Of a DNA stretch of 64,000 nt, positions 16,762 through 28,929 are shown in pieces. This DNA is from Rebecca billardiae RCC1528 (taxonomy: Eukaryota; Haptophyta), in contig OZ251247.1 of the NCBI GenBank assembly GCA_965240325.2, positions 868,001 through 932,000 of the forward strand, given 5' to 3'. Position 1 is the stretch's first letter; the number at the start of each line of letters is the position of its first letter. Made by a program: the position numbers and the translations under genes. The notes beneath the pieces are model-generated. The model saw only the letters and a list, made by a program, of their open reading frames with translations. It ran no database searches and was not told where the DNA came from.

Positions 16762-17541
16762 TCAAGGCCCACAGGGGCACTTGCGCCGACGTGGCGCCGC
16801 CCCACCTGCTTGCACAGCAAAGGCGCGGGCGGCCGCCTGCCTGCCCACATTATGGCCAGAAAGGCACCAGGCCACGTGTTGATCCCAGGCAGGACAAGCT
16901 GGCCGCTCACGCTCCCAAAGGACTGCTCCACGAAGTGGAAGTGTCGCCGCGCGAGGGCCTGTCAGCCACATTGGCCCTCGAGCGCACGTACTCAAACCAC
17001 GCGTCACAGTGCGGCCCCGTGGCTGTGTGCACGCTGCGGCAGAGTCGTGCAAAGACGGGTAGCCCTTGATAAGACCAGCGAGCGCGCTCGCGTTGTCAAT
17101 GAAGTGCTTCACCTGCCTGTCAACCAGCAGGTCAGGCTGCGAGTGGTACACTGCCACAGCTGCCAAGAGCTTATAGGCTGCCCGTTGTGCCGGCGTTGTG
17201 CGACGCCACAGCGCTGAGGCTGTCAGCTTGCGCTGGGTCTGCGCCAGCGGCCGCCAGGCGAGCCGACAGGGCAGCAGTCCATGCCGCATGACCCAGCGCG
17301 TCCATATCCAGGGGAGGACCTGGCGGCGAGCTGACCAGTGCCGGTCAGCGCCGGGCCAGTGCAAGCACACCCATTCGGCCGCGGCAAGCACATCGGCGGC
17401 CAGGGCGGAGCCTAAGCCCACCATGTAGAAGGGGTGCTGCATGGCCTTTGCGGCTGCAATCTGCTGCTCGAGCACACCACGCGCCTTTACCGGCGCAGAG
17501 GAGCCATCCTCTCTGGGCATCGATGCTCGCCATTGCACCAT
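16762..17541 (-). pseudogene. Retroelement RNase H-like region, relic
   Basis: The minus-strand frame contains KHFIDNASALAGLIKGYPSL followed by HDSA. This matches the RNase H core of RT elements ('[VI]DN.SAL..L.KGYS....DSA'), and the plus-strand relic at 32823-32957 shows the same motif. Upstream residues include LTASALWRRTTPAQRAAYKL. No intact RT precedes it and downstream frames break, so it is a degraded fragment. Element class (DIRS-like or other RT/RNase H element) is inferred. Confidence 0.55.
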
Positions 17542-18370
17542 TCACTAGGGCAGCGCAGCAGCCGGCCGCTCGTGGCCGACACCAGGAGGAGCGGAGCCGG
17601 AAGGCCGGTGCTGCCGCCTTGACCGATGATGCATGCATGCCTTGGCGCTGGCGCCGGAATGCCGCCCGCCGCGCGGCGTCCGCCGCGAGCGCGGTCTCGC
17701 TGGAACCCATTGCGCAGCAGGGATGAAGCGGGCGCTGACGTCCGTCCGCAGAAGGCCTCTTTGGAGTCTTTGCCCCGTCGCGTAGTGCGGGCCACCCGAC
17801 GAAACTTTAGTGTCGCGCCTGCGGCCCAAGGGTTTCGTCGCCGCGGCGCCAGCCCGGAGCGGAAATCATCGCGCTGACTGCCACATGGGTGCGGACGACG
17901 CTGAGGCCCGCGCAGAGGCCCGCGCCGCGGCGGAGCGGCGGGCCAGAGCGGTGGCCCTGCATGCTGTGCATGGGGGCAGGCCTGCCCGCGCTGGCGCGAA
18001 TGCTGTGCCACCCGATAACTTGCAGGAGGAGCCCACACCGACGGGCGTGGCCCAGCGCGATTATGGCGCTGCTGAGCTGCAGGCGAGCAAGCAGAGCCAG
18101 GTGAAGCCCGCTCGCCCAGCAGGTCTCCATGTCGGGCCCAAGCGTCGGGGCTGCATTGACTTGCAGCGCGCAAGCGCGGCTGACCGTTGAGCGGTACATC
18201 CTTGGGCTGTGAGTGCCACTCGCAAGCGCTCCAACCGGAGCGCTCGTGCCGCCGCCAAGACGGGCGGCAGCTGCAGCGGCGGAGGCGACGGCAGCGGAGG
18301 CCGTGCGCCGACCGGCAAGAGCAAGCAGCACGAGGCATGCCGCGCCTAGCTCCCTCAGGGTGGGTGGGTG

Positions 18371-18593
18371 GGAAGAAAACGCGCTCGGTGCGCTCCCCCG
18401 CTGGCTCGGCAAGCCATGGAGCCGATGGCTCTGGCGACTGCCTTTTGGTACGGTGCCTGTCGCGCGAGGCGAGCCGCGTGCCTTCACGTGCGGCCTGCGG
18501 CACGCCCGTTTTGCCCGGACGTTCACTGTCCGGCTCAGCCGGTGCGGCTGCAGATTAGTAAGTTACCACGAGCCTTCGGTCGTTTTCACCACA
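18371..18593. repeat. 223-bp direct repeat, copy 1
   Basis: GGAAGAAAACGCGCTCGG...GTCGTTTTCACCACA, repeated at 23345-23567 with near identity. It forms the inner end (minus-strand 5' end) of units L1 and L2. Confidence 0.9.
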
Positions 18594-18595
18594 CT

Positions 18596-18768
18596 AATCT
18601 GGCAGCCTGGCCTATTGCCATGACAGCAGCTGTGCTGATGAACTTATAGGCTTAGCGGTGCGACGCTTGCTTGCGCCTGACCACTGACTTGATGATGCAT
18701 GGGAAGTGAGGTGAGACCGGGGAGGCCCGACTCAGGTGCCTGCCCAAGCCCGCCAAAGGCGCTGGTTT
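18596..18768. repeat. 173-bp direct repeat, copy 2
   Basis: Second copy of the 16328-16500 sequence, starting 2 bases after the end of L1, so L1 and L2 are head-to-tail neighbours. Confidence 0.9.
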
Positions 18769-18849
18769 GGGCTGGCCCAGTCGGGCTTCCGATCCCCAAC
18801 GCACTGTCCAGCTCACTATCCCAACGCAACCTCACGCTGGGCATGCGCC

Positions 18850-21800
18850 ACTACAGCCGAAAGAGGCCGTGCGGCAGCGCTGCTCTGCCAGCTGCTGAGG
18901 TCATAACTCCGACCCGGCTGGGTAAGGGGGGCAGGCCCTCCAGAATGGAGTAGCCAGACCGGCCCCCAAGCAGGGGATAACTGAGCGCGCGTGTATCGCA
19001 CATGCATCCAGCGACTGCTGTCGCAGGCCAGCACCCGCGCAGCAACATGAGGAGCCAACCCCCATGTGTTCCCCCCAAGCGTCAGGGGAGCCAATTCTGC
19101 GTGACAAGGGGCAATAACAGCAAACCACCTTGTGGGGCCGGACCCGCGCTGCGGACCGGACTGTGCCACGCCGCCGGGGCGAGCAAGAGAGGGCGACGAG
19201 CCATCTGCAGCCCCTTGTCCAACCGCAGGGGGAGTCAACCCTATGGCGTGCCTCCCAAGCGTCAGGGGAGCCAACCCGCGTGACGAGGGACTGCAAGCCG
19301 CCAGGGGGGTCACCAGTAGGGCCGGCTGGCAGACGCTAGACGACGCGCCGCCACCGGGACGGGCGGGGAATTGGGAAAGGCGACGAGCCACGCCCGGTGC
19401 CCAGCCACAGGGCAGGGGCGAGCGGGAGATTCGACGGTGCCGATTCGACGAGCCATCCGCCGCCCAGTGTCCAACCGCCGGGGGAGCCATCCCCATGGCG
19501 TGCCGCCCATGCGTCAGGGGAGCCAACCCGCATGACGACCTGGGGACAGCCGCAAAGCGTTCTCGAACCGCCGGGCAGCGGGACGTGCCCGCGGCGCCGG
19601 CAGCAGGGACGAGCGGGGAAAGGCGGCAAGCCACCCGCCGCCCGAAGCCTAGCCGCAGCCGGGGCGAGCGGGAGACTCGACGAGCCATCCGCCACCCCGT
19701 GTCCAACCGCCGGGGGAGCCATCCCCATGGCGTGCCGCCCAGGCGTCAGGGGAGCCAACCCGCATGACGACCTGGGGACAACCGCAAAGCGTTCTCGGAC
19801 CGCCGGGCCGCGGGACGTGCCCGCGGCGCCGGCAGCAGGGACGAGCGGGGAAGGGCGACGAGCCATCCGCCGCCCGAAGCTTAGCTGCCGCCGGGGCGAG
19901 CGGGAGACTCGACGAGCCATCCGCCGCCCCGTGTCCAACCGCCGGGGAAGCCATCCCCATGGCGTGCAGCCCAGGCGTCAGGGGAGCCAACCCGCATGAC
20001 GACCTGGGGACAACCGCAAAGCGTTCTCGAACCGCCGGGCCGCGGGACGTGCCCGCGGTGCCGGCAGCAGGGACAAGCGGGGAAGGGTGACGAGCCATCA
20101 GCCGCCCGAAGCCTAGCCGCCGCCGGGGCGGGCGGGAGACTCGACGAGCCATCCGCCGCCCCGTGTCCAACCGCAGGGGGAGCCATCCCCATGGCGTGCC
20201 GCCCAGGCGTCAGGGGAGCCAACCCGCATGACGACCCGGGGACAACCGCAAAGCGCGTTCTCGGACCGCCGGGCCGCGGGACGTGCCCGCGGCGCCGGCA
20301 GCAGGGACGAGCGGGGAAGGGCGACAAGCCATCCGCCGCCCGAAGCCTAGCCGCAGCCGGGGCGAGCGGGAGGCTCGACGAGCCATCCGCCGCCCCGTGT
20401 CCAACCGTCGGGGAAGCCATCCCCATGGCGTGCAGCCCAGGCGTCAGGGGAGCCAATCCGCATGACGACCTGGGGACAACCGCAAAGCGTTCTCGAACCG
20501 CCGGGCAGCGGGACGTGCCCGCGGCGCCGGCAGCAGGGACGAGCGGGGAAAGGCGGCAAGCCACCCGCCGCCCGAAGCCTAGCCGCAGCCGGGGCGAGCG
20601 GGAGACTCGACGAGCCATCCGCCACCCCGTGTCCAACCGCCGGGGGAGCCATCCCCATGGCGTGCCGCCCAGGCGTCAGGGGAGCCAACCCGCATGACGA
20701 CCTGGGGACAACCGCAAAGCGTTCTCGGACCGCCGGGCCGCAGGACGTGCCCGCTGCGCCGGCAGCCGGGACGAGCGGGGAAAGGCGACGAGCCATCCGC
20801 CGCCCCGTGTCCAACCGCAGGGGGAGCCATCCCCATGGCGTGCCGCCCAGGCGTCAGGGGAGCCGACCCGCATGACGACCTGGGGACAACCGCAAAGTAT
20901 TCTCGAACCGCAGGGCCGCGGGACGTGCCCGCGGCGCCGGCAGCAGGGACGAGCGGGGAAGGGAGACGAGCCATCTGCCGCCCGAAGCCTAGCTGCAGGG
21001 GGGCGATCCCCGTCGATGGCGACGCTCCGGCCAGCTGCCCCGCTGCGCCCGGGCGGGACTGCTGGTACGAGAAAGGCACCCGCTGGGCCAAATGACCAGG
21101 GGCCGACCGTGCTGCGCCGCCGGAAGGAAGGCCCCCCGACGATGCATGAGCCAAGGCGCCGAGCCTAGCCGCAGGAGGAGCCACCCCCCTTGTGTTCCCC
21201 CCAAGCGTCAGGGGAGCCGACCAGCATGACCGGGGGGAACGGCGAACCACCCGCCTGGGCCGTTCTTGAACTGCAAGCCCGGGGGGCGCGCCAGCGGGGC
21301 CGGCCGGCCGACGCTAGAGGACGCGCCGCTGCCGGGGCGAGCGGGGAAAGGCGACGAGCCGTCCGCCGCCCGATGCCCAGCTGCCGGGGGAGCCAACCCT
21401 CCGGCGTTCCCCCCACGCGTCAGGGGAGCCAACCCGCATGACAGGGGGGCAACAGCAAACCACCCAGTAGGGTCGGTCCTGCACTGCGAACCGGCCGCCG
21501 GGGCGAGCGGGAGATGGCGCCGAGCCACCCGCCGCCCCGTGTCCGGCCGCCGGGGGAGCCAACCCTCCTGCGTTCCCCCCACGCGTCAGGGGAGCCAACC
21601 CGCATGACGGGGGGCAACCGCAAACCGCCCAGTGGGGTCGGTCCTGCACTGCAAGCCGGACGGCGCCATGCCGCCGGGGCGAGCTGGAGATGGCGCCGAG
21701 CCACCCGCCGCCCCGTGCCCAGCCGCCGGGGGAGCCAACCCCACGGCGTGCCGCCTAGGCGTCAGGGGAGCCATCCCGCTTGACGGCCTGGGGACGACCG

Positions 21801-23340
21801 CAAACCGTCCCATAGGACCGTTCTGGTACCGCAGGGCCGCTGGACGTGCCCGCGGCTCCGGCAGTCCTAGAGGAGGCGCCGCGACGCCGCCGGGGCGAGT
21901 GGCCCTGGACGACGGGCCCTCCGCCTCTCCGTGCCCAATCGGCAGGGGATGCATCCCCATCGATGCTTGCGCAACCGCAAAACACCAGTTGGGACCGTTC
22001 TGGTACCGCAGGGCCGCGGGACGTGCCCGCGGCTCTGGCAGTCCGAGGGGAGGCGCCGCGACGCCGCCGGGGCGAGGGGCCCCGGACGACGGGCCCTCCG
22101 CCTCTCCGTGCCCAATCGGCAGTGCTGCCGGAAGGCCTGCACATCACCGTGCGAGCGAAAGGGGGGCGGCCGGGCCATGCCGGCCACCTGGTCCCCGCCA
22201 CCAGACAGGGGAGCCATCCCCGCCGATGGCGACGCGCTGGCCAGCTGCCCCGCCGCGCCCGGGCGGGGCAGCTGGTGCGAGAAAGGCACCTGCTGGGCCA
22301 AATGCCCAGGGGCCGACCGTGCAGCGCCGCCGGAAGGAAGGTCCCCCGACGACGCGCGAGCCAAGGCGCCGAGCCCAGCCGCAGGAGGAGCCACCCCCCT
22401 TGTGTTCCCCCCCAGCGTCAGGGGAGCCGACCCGCATGACGGGGGGGGAACAGCGAACCACCCTGCCGGGCCGTTCTTGAACTGCAAGCCCGGGGGGTGC
22501 TCGAGCGGGGCCGGCCGGCCGACGCTACGGGACGCGCCGCCTCCGGGGCGAGCGGGAGATGGCGCCAAGCCACCTGCCGCCCCGTGTCCGGCCGCCGGGG
22601 GAGCCAACCCTCCGGCGCTCCCACCACGCGTCAGGGGAGCCAACCCGCATGACGGGGGGCCACAGCAAACCGCCCCGTGGGGTCGGTCCTGCACCGCGAG
22701 CCGGACGGCGCCATGCCGCCGGGGCGAGCGGGAAATGGCGCCGAGCCACCCGCCGCCCCGTGTCCAGCCGCCGGGGGAGCCAACCCCACGGCGTGCCGCC
22801 TAGGCGTCAGGGGAGCCATCCCGCTTGACGGCCTGGGGACGACCGCAAACCGTCCTGCAGGACCGTTCTGGTACCGCAGGGCCGCGGGACGTGCCCGCGG
22901 CTCCGGCAGTCCGAGGGGGGGCGCCGCGACGCCGCCGGGGCGAGTGGCCCCGGACGACCGGCCCTCCGCCTCTCCGTGCCCAATCGGCAGGGGATGCATC
23001 CCCATCGATGCTTGCGCAACCGCAAAACACCCGTTGGGACCGTTCTGGTACCGCAGGGCCGCGGGACGTGCCCGCGGCTCTGGCAGTCCGAGGGGGGGCG
23101 CCGCGACGCCGCCGGGGCGAGTGGCCCCGGACGACCGGCCCTCCGCTCTCCGTGCCCAATCGGCAGGGGATGAATCCCCATCGATGCTTGCGCAACCGCA
23201 AAACACCCGTTGGGACAGTTCTGGTACCGCAGGGCCGCGGGACGTGCCAGCGGCTCCGGCAGTCCGAGAGGGGGCGCCGCGACGCCGCCGGGGCGAGTGG
23301 CCCCGGACGACGGGCCCTCCGCCTCTCAGTGCCCCATCGG
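18850..23340. repeat. Satellite array, about 232-bp then about 180-bp units
   Basis: GCGTCAGGGGAGCCAACCCG recurs at about 19511, 19743, 19975 and 20207, a spacing of 232, with further copies to about 21000. From about 21800 a related unit of about 180 bases takes over (GGTACCGCAGGGCCGCGGGA at about 22870, 23049, 23228). Units share GGGACGTGCCCGCGG, a short palindrome. Long frames here are by-products of the repetition. Confidence 0.9.
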
Positions 23341-23344
23341 CAGG

Positions 23345-23567
23345 GGAAGAAAACGCGCTCGGTGCGCTCCCCCGCTGGCTCGGCAAGCCATGGAGCCGAT
23401 GGCTCTGGCGACTGCCTTTTGGTACGGTGCCTGTCGCGCGAGGCGAGCCGCGTGCCTTCACGTGCGGCCTGCGGCACGCCCGTTTTGCCCGGACGTTCAC
23501 TGTCCGGCTCAGCCGGTGCGGCTGCAGATTAGTAAGTTACCACGAGCCTTCGGTCGTTTTCACCACA
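23345..23567. repeat. 223-bp direct repeat, copy 2
   Basis: Second copy of 18371-18593. Its end abuts the start of unit R1 and forms the left arm of the 23527-23598 palindrome. Confidence 0.9.
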
Positions 23568-23598
23568 AACACCGAAGGCTGGTGGCAGCTTACTAATC
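23527..23598. repeat. Imperfect palindrome at the mirror centre
   Basis: Left arm GATTAGTAAGTTACCACGAG (23527-23554, 28 bases) pairs with the right arm 23571-23598 (ends CTTACTAATC) at 25 of 28 positions, with a 16-base loop. It is the junction between leftward-reading L units and rightward-reading R units. Confidence 0.85.
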
Positions 23599-23768
23599 AG
23601 AAGATGGCTCAAACAACCAGAGGTCACAGCACACCATGCATCGTGCCCGGACCGTGCGCGGTCCGGCAGTGCACAGACTCACAGTGGACCGGATGTTCTT
23701 CCGGGTGAGGCGGCACTCGCCGCCGCAAGGGAAAGCGCATCAGCAGGCGGCTCCGAGTCGCAGCTGCA
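23567..23768. repeat. 202-bp shared start, copy 1
   Basis: AAACACCGAAGGCTGGTGGC...GAGTCGCAGCTGCA, repeated at 28023-28224. The first 30 or so bases are a near reverse complement of the end of the 223-bp repeat. Confidence 0.9.
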
Positions 23769-23779
23769 GGGCAAAGAGG

Positions 23780-26700
23780 CGCGGCTCCGAGTCGCAGCTG
23801 CATCGCGTTACGTTGCCCCCCGGGGGCGCGGCGACGGCCTCGGCGAGCGTGCCCTTGGGGCCGCAGCTGGGCTCGCACAGCGACATGGCCCAGTCCTCGT
23901 GGCGCGATGGCCCGCGGGGATAGGGCCTCCCCCGACCGCCGGCTCTTCGCGGGTCGGCGAGGGTTGCCAACAACCTGCAACCCTGCAACCGAGAAGCGCT
24001 CGTTGCATTCCGCGGCGCTGCCGCAGACGGTCGGGGCGAGCGTGCCCTCGGGGCCGCCGTCGGTGTCTCATGGAGACAGGGTCCAGCCCTCGTGGCTCGA
24101 TGGCCCGCTGGCGCTCTGGCCTACCTCAGTCGGCCCTTCGGGAGTCTGTGAGGGTTGCCTGCAACCTGCAACCGGGAAGCTCACGCCGCATATCGCGGTG
24201 CTGCAGCGGACGGTTTGGGCGTGTGCGCCCTTGTGGCCGCCGCCGTTGTCTCATGGAGACAGGGTCCAGCCCTCGTGGCTCGATGGCCCGCTGGTGCTCT
24301 GGCCTGCCTCAGTCGGCTCTTCGTGAGTCGGTGAGGGTTGCCTGCAACCTGCAACCGGGAAGCTCACGCCGCATATCGCGGTGCTGCAGCGGACGGTCTG
24401 GGCGTGTGCGCCCTTGTGGCCGCCGCCGTCGTCTCATGGAGACAGGGTCCAGCCCTCTTGGCTCGATGGCCCGCTGGTGCTCTGGCCTGCCTCAGTCGGC
24501 TCTTCGTGAGTCGGTGAGGGTTGCCTGCAACCTGCAACCGGGAAGCTCACGCCGCATATCGCGGTGCTGCAGCGGACGGTCTGGGCGTGTGCGCCCTCGT
24601 GGCCGCCGCCGTCGTCTCATGGAGACAGGGTCCAGCCCTCGTGGCTCGATGGCCCGCTGGTGCTCTGGCCTACCTCAGTCGGTCCTTCGGGAGTCGGTGA
24701 GGGCTGCCTGCACCTGCAACCGGGAAGCTCACGCAGCGTACAGCTGTGCTGCAGCGGCCGGTTTGGGTGTGTGTGCCCTTGTGGCCGCCGCCGTTGTCTC
24801 ATGGAGACAGGGTCCAGCCCTCGTGGCTCGATGGCTCGCTGGTGCTCTGGCCTACCTCAGTCGGCTCTTCGTGAGTCGGTGAGGGTTGCCTGCAACCTGC
24901 AATTGGGAAGCTCACGCCGCATATCGCGGTGCTGCAGCGGACGGTCTGGGCGTGTGCGCCCTCGTGGCCGCCGCCGTCGTCTCATGGAGACAGGGTCCAG
25001 CCCTCGTGGCTCGATGGCCCGCTGGTGCTCTGGCCTGCCTCAGTCGGCTCTTCGTGAGTCGGTGAGGGTTGCCTGCAACCTGCAACCGGGAAGCTCACGC
25101 CGCATATCGCGGTGCTGCAGCGGACGGTCTGGGCGTGTGCGCCCTCGTGGCCGCCGCCGTCGTCTCATGGAGACAGGGTCCAGCCCTCGTGGCTCGATGG
25201 CCCGCTGGTGCTCTGGCCTACCTCAGTCGGTCCTTCGGGAGTCTGTGAGGGTTGCCTGCACCTGCAACCGGGAAGCTCACGCAGCGTACAGCTGTGCTGC
25301 AGCGGCCGGTTTGGGTGTGTGTGCCCTCGTGGCCGCCACCGTTGTCTCATGGAGACAGGGTCCAGCCCTCGTGGCTCGATGGCTCGCTGGTGCTCTGGCC
25401 TACCTCAGTCGGCTCTTCGTGAGTCGGTGAGGGTTGCCTGCAACCTGCAACCGGGAAGCTCACGCCGCATATCGCGGTGCTGCAGCGGACGGTTTGGGCG
25501 TGTGCGCCCTTGTGGCCGCCGCCGTTGTCTCATGGAGACAGGGTCCAGCCCTCGTGGCTCGATGGCCCGCTGGTGCTCTGGCCTGCCTCAGTCGGCTCTT
25601 CGTGAGTCGGTGAGGGTTGCCTGCAACCTGCAACCGGGAAGCTCACGCCGCATATTGCGGTGCTGCAGCGGACGGTCTGGGCGTGTGCGCCCTTGTGGCC
25701 GCCGCCGTCGTCTCATGGAGACAGGGTCCAGCCCTCGTGGCTCGATGGCCCGCTGGTGCTCTGGCCTGCCTCAGTCGGCTCTTCGTGAGTCGGCGAGGGT
25801 TGCCTGCAACCTGCAACCGGGAAGCTCACGCCGCGTACAGCGGTGCTGCAGCGGACGGTCTGGGCGTGTGCGCCCTCGTGGCCGCCGCCGTCGTCTCATG
25901 GAGACAGGGTCCAGCCCTCGTGGCTCGATGGCCCGCTGGTGCTCTGGCCTACCTCAGTCGGTCCTTCGGGATTCGGTGAGGGTTGCCTGCACCTGCAACC
26001 GGGAAGCTCACGCAGCGTACAGCTGTGCTGCAGCGGCCGGTTTGGGTGTGTATGCCCTTGTGGCCGCCGCCGTTGTCTCATGGAGACAGGGTCCAGCCCT
26101 CGTGGCTCGATGGCCAGCTGGTGCTCTGGCCTGCCTCAGTCCCGGGCTCTTCGTGAGTCGGTGAGGGTTGCCTGCAACCGCCTGCAACCTGGAAGCTCAC
26201 GCAGCATTACATTGCGGTGCTGAGGCGCTGCGGACGGTCTGGGCGTGTGTGCCCTGGTGGCCTGCCGGCGCCGTTCAGTCTCATGCTGAGACACGCGGGC
26301 GGTCCCGGCAGGCCCGTGTGGCTCGATGGCCCGCTGATGCTCGGGCCTACCTCAGTCCCGGGCTCTTCGTAAGTCGGTGAGGGTTGCCTGCAACCGCCTG
26401 CAACCTGGAAGCTCACGCAGCACAACGCGCAAGGCGGTGCTGAGGCGCAGACAGTCTGTATGTGTGTGCCCTCGTGGCCGCCGCAGTTGTCTCACATTAT
26501 ATGATGACAAGTAACTGCTATGAACTGGACAGGGTCCAGCCCGCGTGGCTCGATGGCCCGCAGATGCTTGGGCCTACCTCAGTCCCGGGCTCTTCGTGAG
26601 TCGGTGAGGGCGTTGCCTGCAACCGCCTGCAACCCCTGGAAGCTCACGCTGACACGCAGCACAATGTTGCGCGGTGCTGTTCGGCGCGCGGACGGTCTGG

Positions 26701-27290
26701 GCGTGTGCGCCCTGGTGGCCACCGCCATCATGTCTCATGGAGACAGGGTCCAGTCATCTTGGCTTGATGGCCCGCTGGTGCTCGGGCCTCCCTCAGTCGG
26801 CTCTTCGTGAGTCGTCGGTGAGGGTTGCCTGCAGCCTTTACCTCATTCGACCCTTCGTGCGTCTGCGTGAGGGTTGCATGCCTGCGACTTGCAGCTGAAA
26901 AGCTCGCGCAGCATCACTGCAGCATGCAGCGGTGGCTGCAGCTTACGGTCTGGGCCGATGAGTGTGCCCTCGTGGCAGCTGCGTTGTCTCATGGAGACAG
27001 GGCCCAGCCCTCATGGCTCGATGGCCAGCTGGTGCTCTGGCCTCCCTCAGTAGGCCCTCCGGGAGTCGGTGAGGCTGGCCGAGTGCAGCCTGCAACCAGG
27101 ACTGGCTCACGCTGCATACTGAAGCTGGGCTGCAGCGGGCGCGGGTCCGGTCCGAGTGGGCGTGTGCGCCCTCTGGGCAGTTATCTCCTCATGGAGATAG
27201 GTTTCAGCCCTCGTGGCTCGATGGCCAGCTGGTGCTCGGGCCTACCTCACTCGGCTCTTCGTGAGTCGGTGAGGGGTGCCTGCATCAAGG
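23780..27290. repeat. 183-bp satellite array (about 18 units, later ones degenerate)
   Basis: GTGAGGGTTGCCTGCAACCT starts at 24148, 24331, 24514 and so on, exactly 183 bases apart (61 codons). About 12 units to 26160 are nearly identical; units from 26160 to 27290 carry many small insertions; the first (23780-23960) is also diverged. Because 183 is a multiple of three, one frame stays open over many units and yields a false 61-residue repeat protein. Confidence 0.92.
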
Positions 27291-27682
27291 CTCGAGCAGT
27301 TCGCGTGCGCTGGACTGACTCGTGTGCACTAGCGGTGGGGCATGCCATTGCTGAGCACACCGGCGGTCAATGGACCGACTCGCCAGCGGGGAGGCAGGAC
27401 TACTCGAACAAGGGACTGCCCCCGCTGCCGCAGCCAGTGCCAGCAGTGGCACTGGCAGCGCAGATAGCACCTGATGGTGCTATCTGGCCGGTGATGGCCA
27501 TCAGGCGTGCATGCTCCACTGATGCATGCGGCACTGTGCTGCATCGTCATACATACTATGCAGCGAGCAGGCCAGAAGTGGCCGAGCAGACCTCTGCAGT
27601 CTCCCTGTGCGCCATCTGAGGCAGCGATGGGAAGGGATGACGCCGGGTGCGGGCAACCGCAGTGGCCAGGAGGGCAATCAAT

Positions 27683-28016
27683 GGGGCTAGGGCGGCCACA
27701 CGCCCGCACTCACACCCGGCCGACGCGGCTGCTGCCGACAGCGCAGCGCCGGTCGGCAGGATGAATGCGGGCGGAGGGGCCGTCCGTTCCTGGCAATGCC
27801 TCATCCCTCTAATCCCATGCAAGCCTCCGCTTAAGGCGGCAGGCAAGGCATAGGGTCTGCTCATCTCTATTCCATATGCTGATCATCAGCAGTTGGATAA
27901 GTGATATGGTTGATTGGCTGACAGCCACGTCAGCGGCGCCGTTGAGGCCCATTTGAGATGGGCAGCGCAGCTGACTCAGTCAGGGGACCTGGTTGACCCA
28001 GATGCCTGATTAGTGG
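27683..28016. repeat. 335-bp shared end, copy 1
   Basis: GGGGCTAGGGCGGCCACACG...CAGATGCCTGATTAGTGG, repeated at 33268-33604, which has a 3-base insertion (ATATTCAGCTGATC against ATATGCTGATC). Confidence 0.9.
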
Positions 28017-28022
28017 TGCGAT

Positions 28023-28224
28023 AAACACCGAAGGCTGGTGGCAGCTTACTAATCAGAAGATGGCTCAAACAACCAGAGGTCACAGCACACCATGCATCGT
28101 GCCCGGACCGTGCGCGGTCCGGCAGTGCACAGACTCACAGTGGACCGGATGTTCTTCCGGGTGAGGCGGCACTCGCCGCCGCAAGGGAAAGCGCATCAGC
28201 AGGCGGCTCCGAGTCGCAGCTGCA
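28023..28224. repeat. 202-bp shared start, copy 2
   Basis: Second copy of 23567-23768, six bases after the end of unit R1. Confidence 0.9.
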
Positions 28225-28929
28225 TCGCGTCCCACCCAACCCACCCTACACAAGGAAGCTGCAGTGCAGTCATGGCCCGCGGTGCAGGGCGGAGCGCGTA
28301 GCGTGGAGCCCCGCCGGGGGCCCTCACTACGTTGTCAAAAAGATCTTTTGATCAAAGAAAAGGGGACGGGGGACGATTTTTAGGGTTGTTGGAGGGTGAG
28401 TTTTCGCTTTTTTGAGGGGTAGATAGCTCTCTATTACCGCAAGACGCGGTTGACGAAATAGGCGCGCCCGGACGTGAGTAATAAGAAAGATCGAAGGCCG
28501 TCACATTGTCAGTAAAGTTTAGTCATCGTCTCATCGACGTTATTGAAAATTTGGTCGCCGGTCCAAGGGCCGCGTATTGTTTTGACAAAGTGCATGTGCA
28601 TGGGTCATATACTACTACTGTTTCAAACTGCATGTCGGCGTACCGAGCGCGCTGTTTGCCGGTTTGCATTATTTTGCGCACGCGGGGGTTATATTGAAAA
28701 AACCGCCCGGCGCGGCCCCCTACCACCACCAACAGAGCCGGCACTCGCGCCACTCGCCGCCGCGAGTCGGCGCGCGCCGCGCCGCGCTTAGCAGAGCAGC
28801 GAGATCGCGGCGCGCGGGGGCGGAGGGCAAAAACCTGCCCGCGGGCGCGTTCGCCGCTCGAGGAGGAGCGCGCAAGGACGAGCCGAGTCCGGAGCACTCG
28901 CGCGAGCTCGTCGCTTGATGAGGACGGGA

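Larger units (their letters stand above)
16328..18593 (-). mobile_element. Retroelement derivative L1 (reads on minus strand)
   Basis: Left border is the 173-bp sequence also found at 18596-18768; right border is the 223-bp sequence also found at 23345-23567. The right end, read on the minus strand, resembles the start of units R1 and R2 (AACACCGAAGGCTGG...), and the left end resembles the reverse complement of their end (ACTAATC.GGCA..CTGG). L1 is therefore a family member in the opposite orientation to R1/R2. It holds an RNase H-like relic at 16762-17541. Confidence 0.6.
18596..23567 (-). mobile_element. Retroelement derivative L2 filled with satellite
   Basis: Same outer (173-bp) and inner (223-bp) terminal sequences as L1, but the interior is a 4.5-kb tandem array with no recognisable retroelement gene. 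It reads as a non-autonomous family member whose body has been replaced by, or expanded from, satellite repeats. Confidence 0.55.
23567..28016 (+). mobile_element. Retroelement derivative R1 filled with 183-bp satellite
   Basis: Starts AAACACCGAAGGCTGGTGGC (202-bp shared start, also at 28023) and ends in the sequence also found at 33268-33604 (...GCCTGATTAGTGG). The interior is mainly the 183-bp array. 27290-27680 is single-copy filler without a recognised gene. Confidence 0.6.

Noticed and set aside
16762-18503. Tyrosine recombinase in unit L1
   Set aside because: I looked for the Arg...His-x-x-Arg...Tyr signature expected of DIRS-type elements and found no convincing match.
19132-23708. 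Repeat proteins on both strands of the 232/180-bp array
   Set aside because: Open on both strands because of GC-rich repetition; no codon bias or domain.
23899-26223. Long 61-residue-repeat proteins in the 183-bp array
   Set aside because: Open frames follow from the codon-multiple period; they start and stop at unit variants and show no protein-like conservation.
18850-27290. CRISPR array
   Set aside because: Units are continuous 180-232-bp satellites without unique spacers, in a genome with spliceosomal introns.
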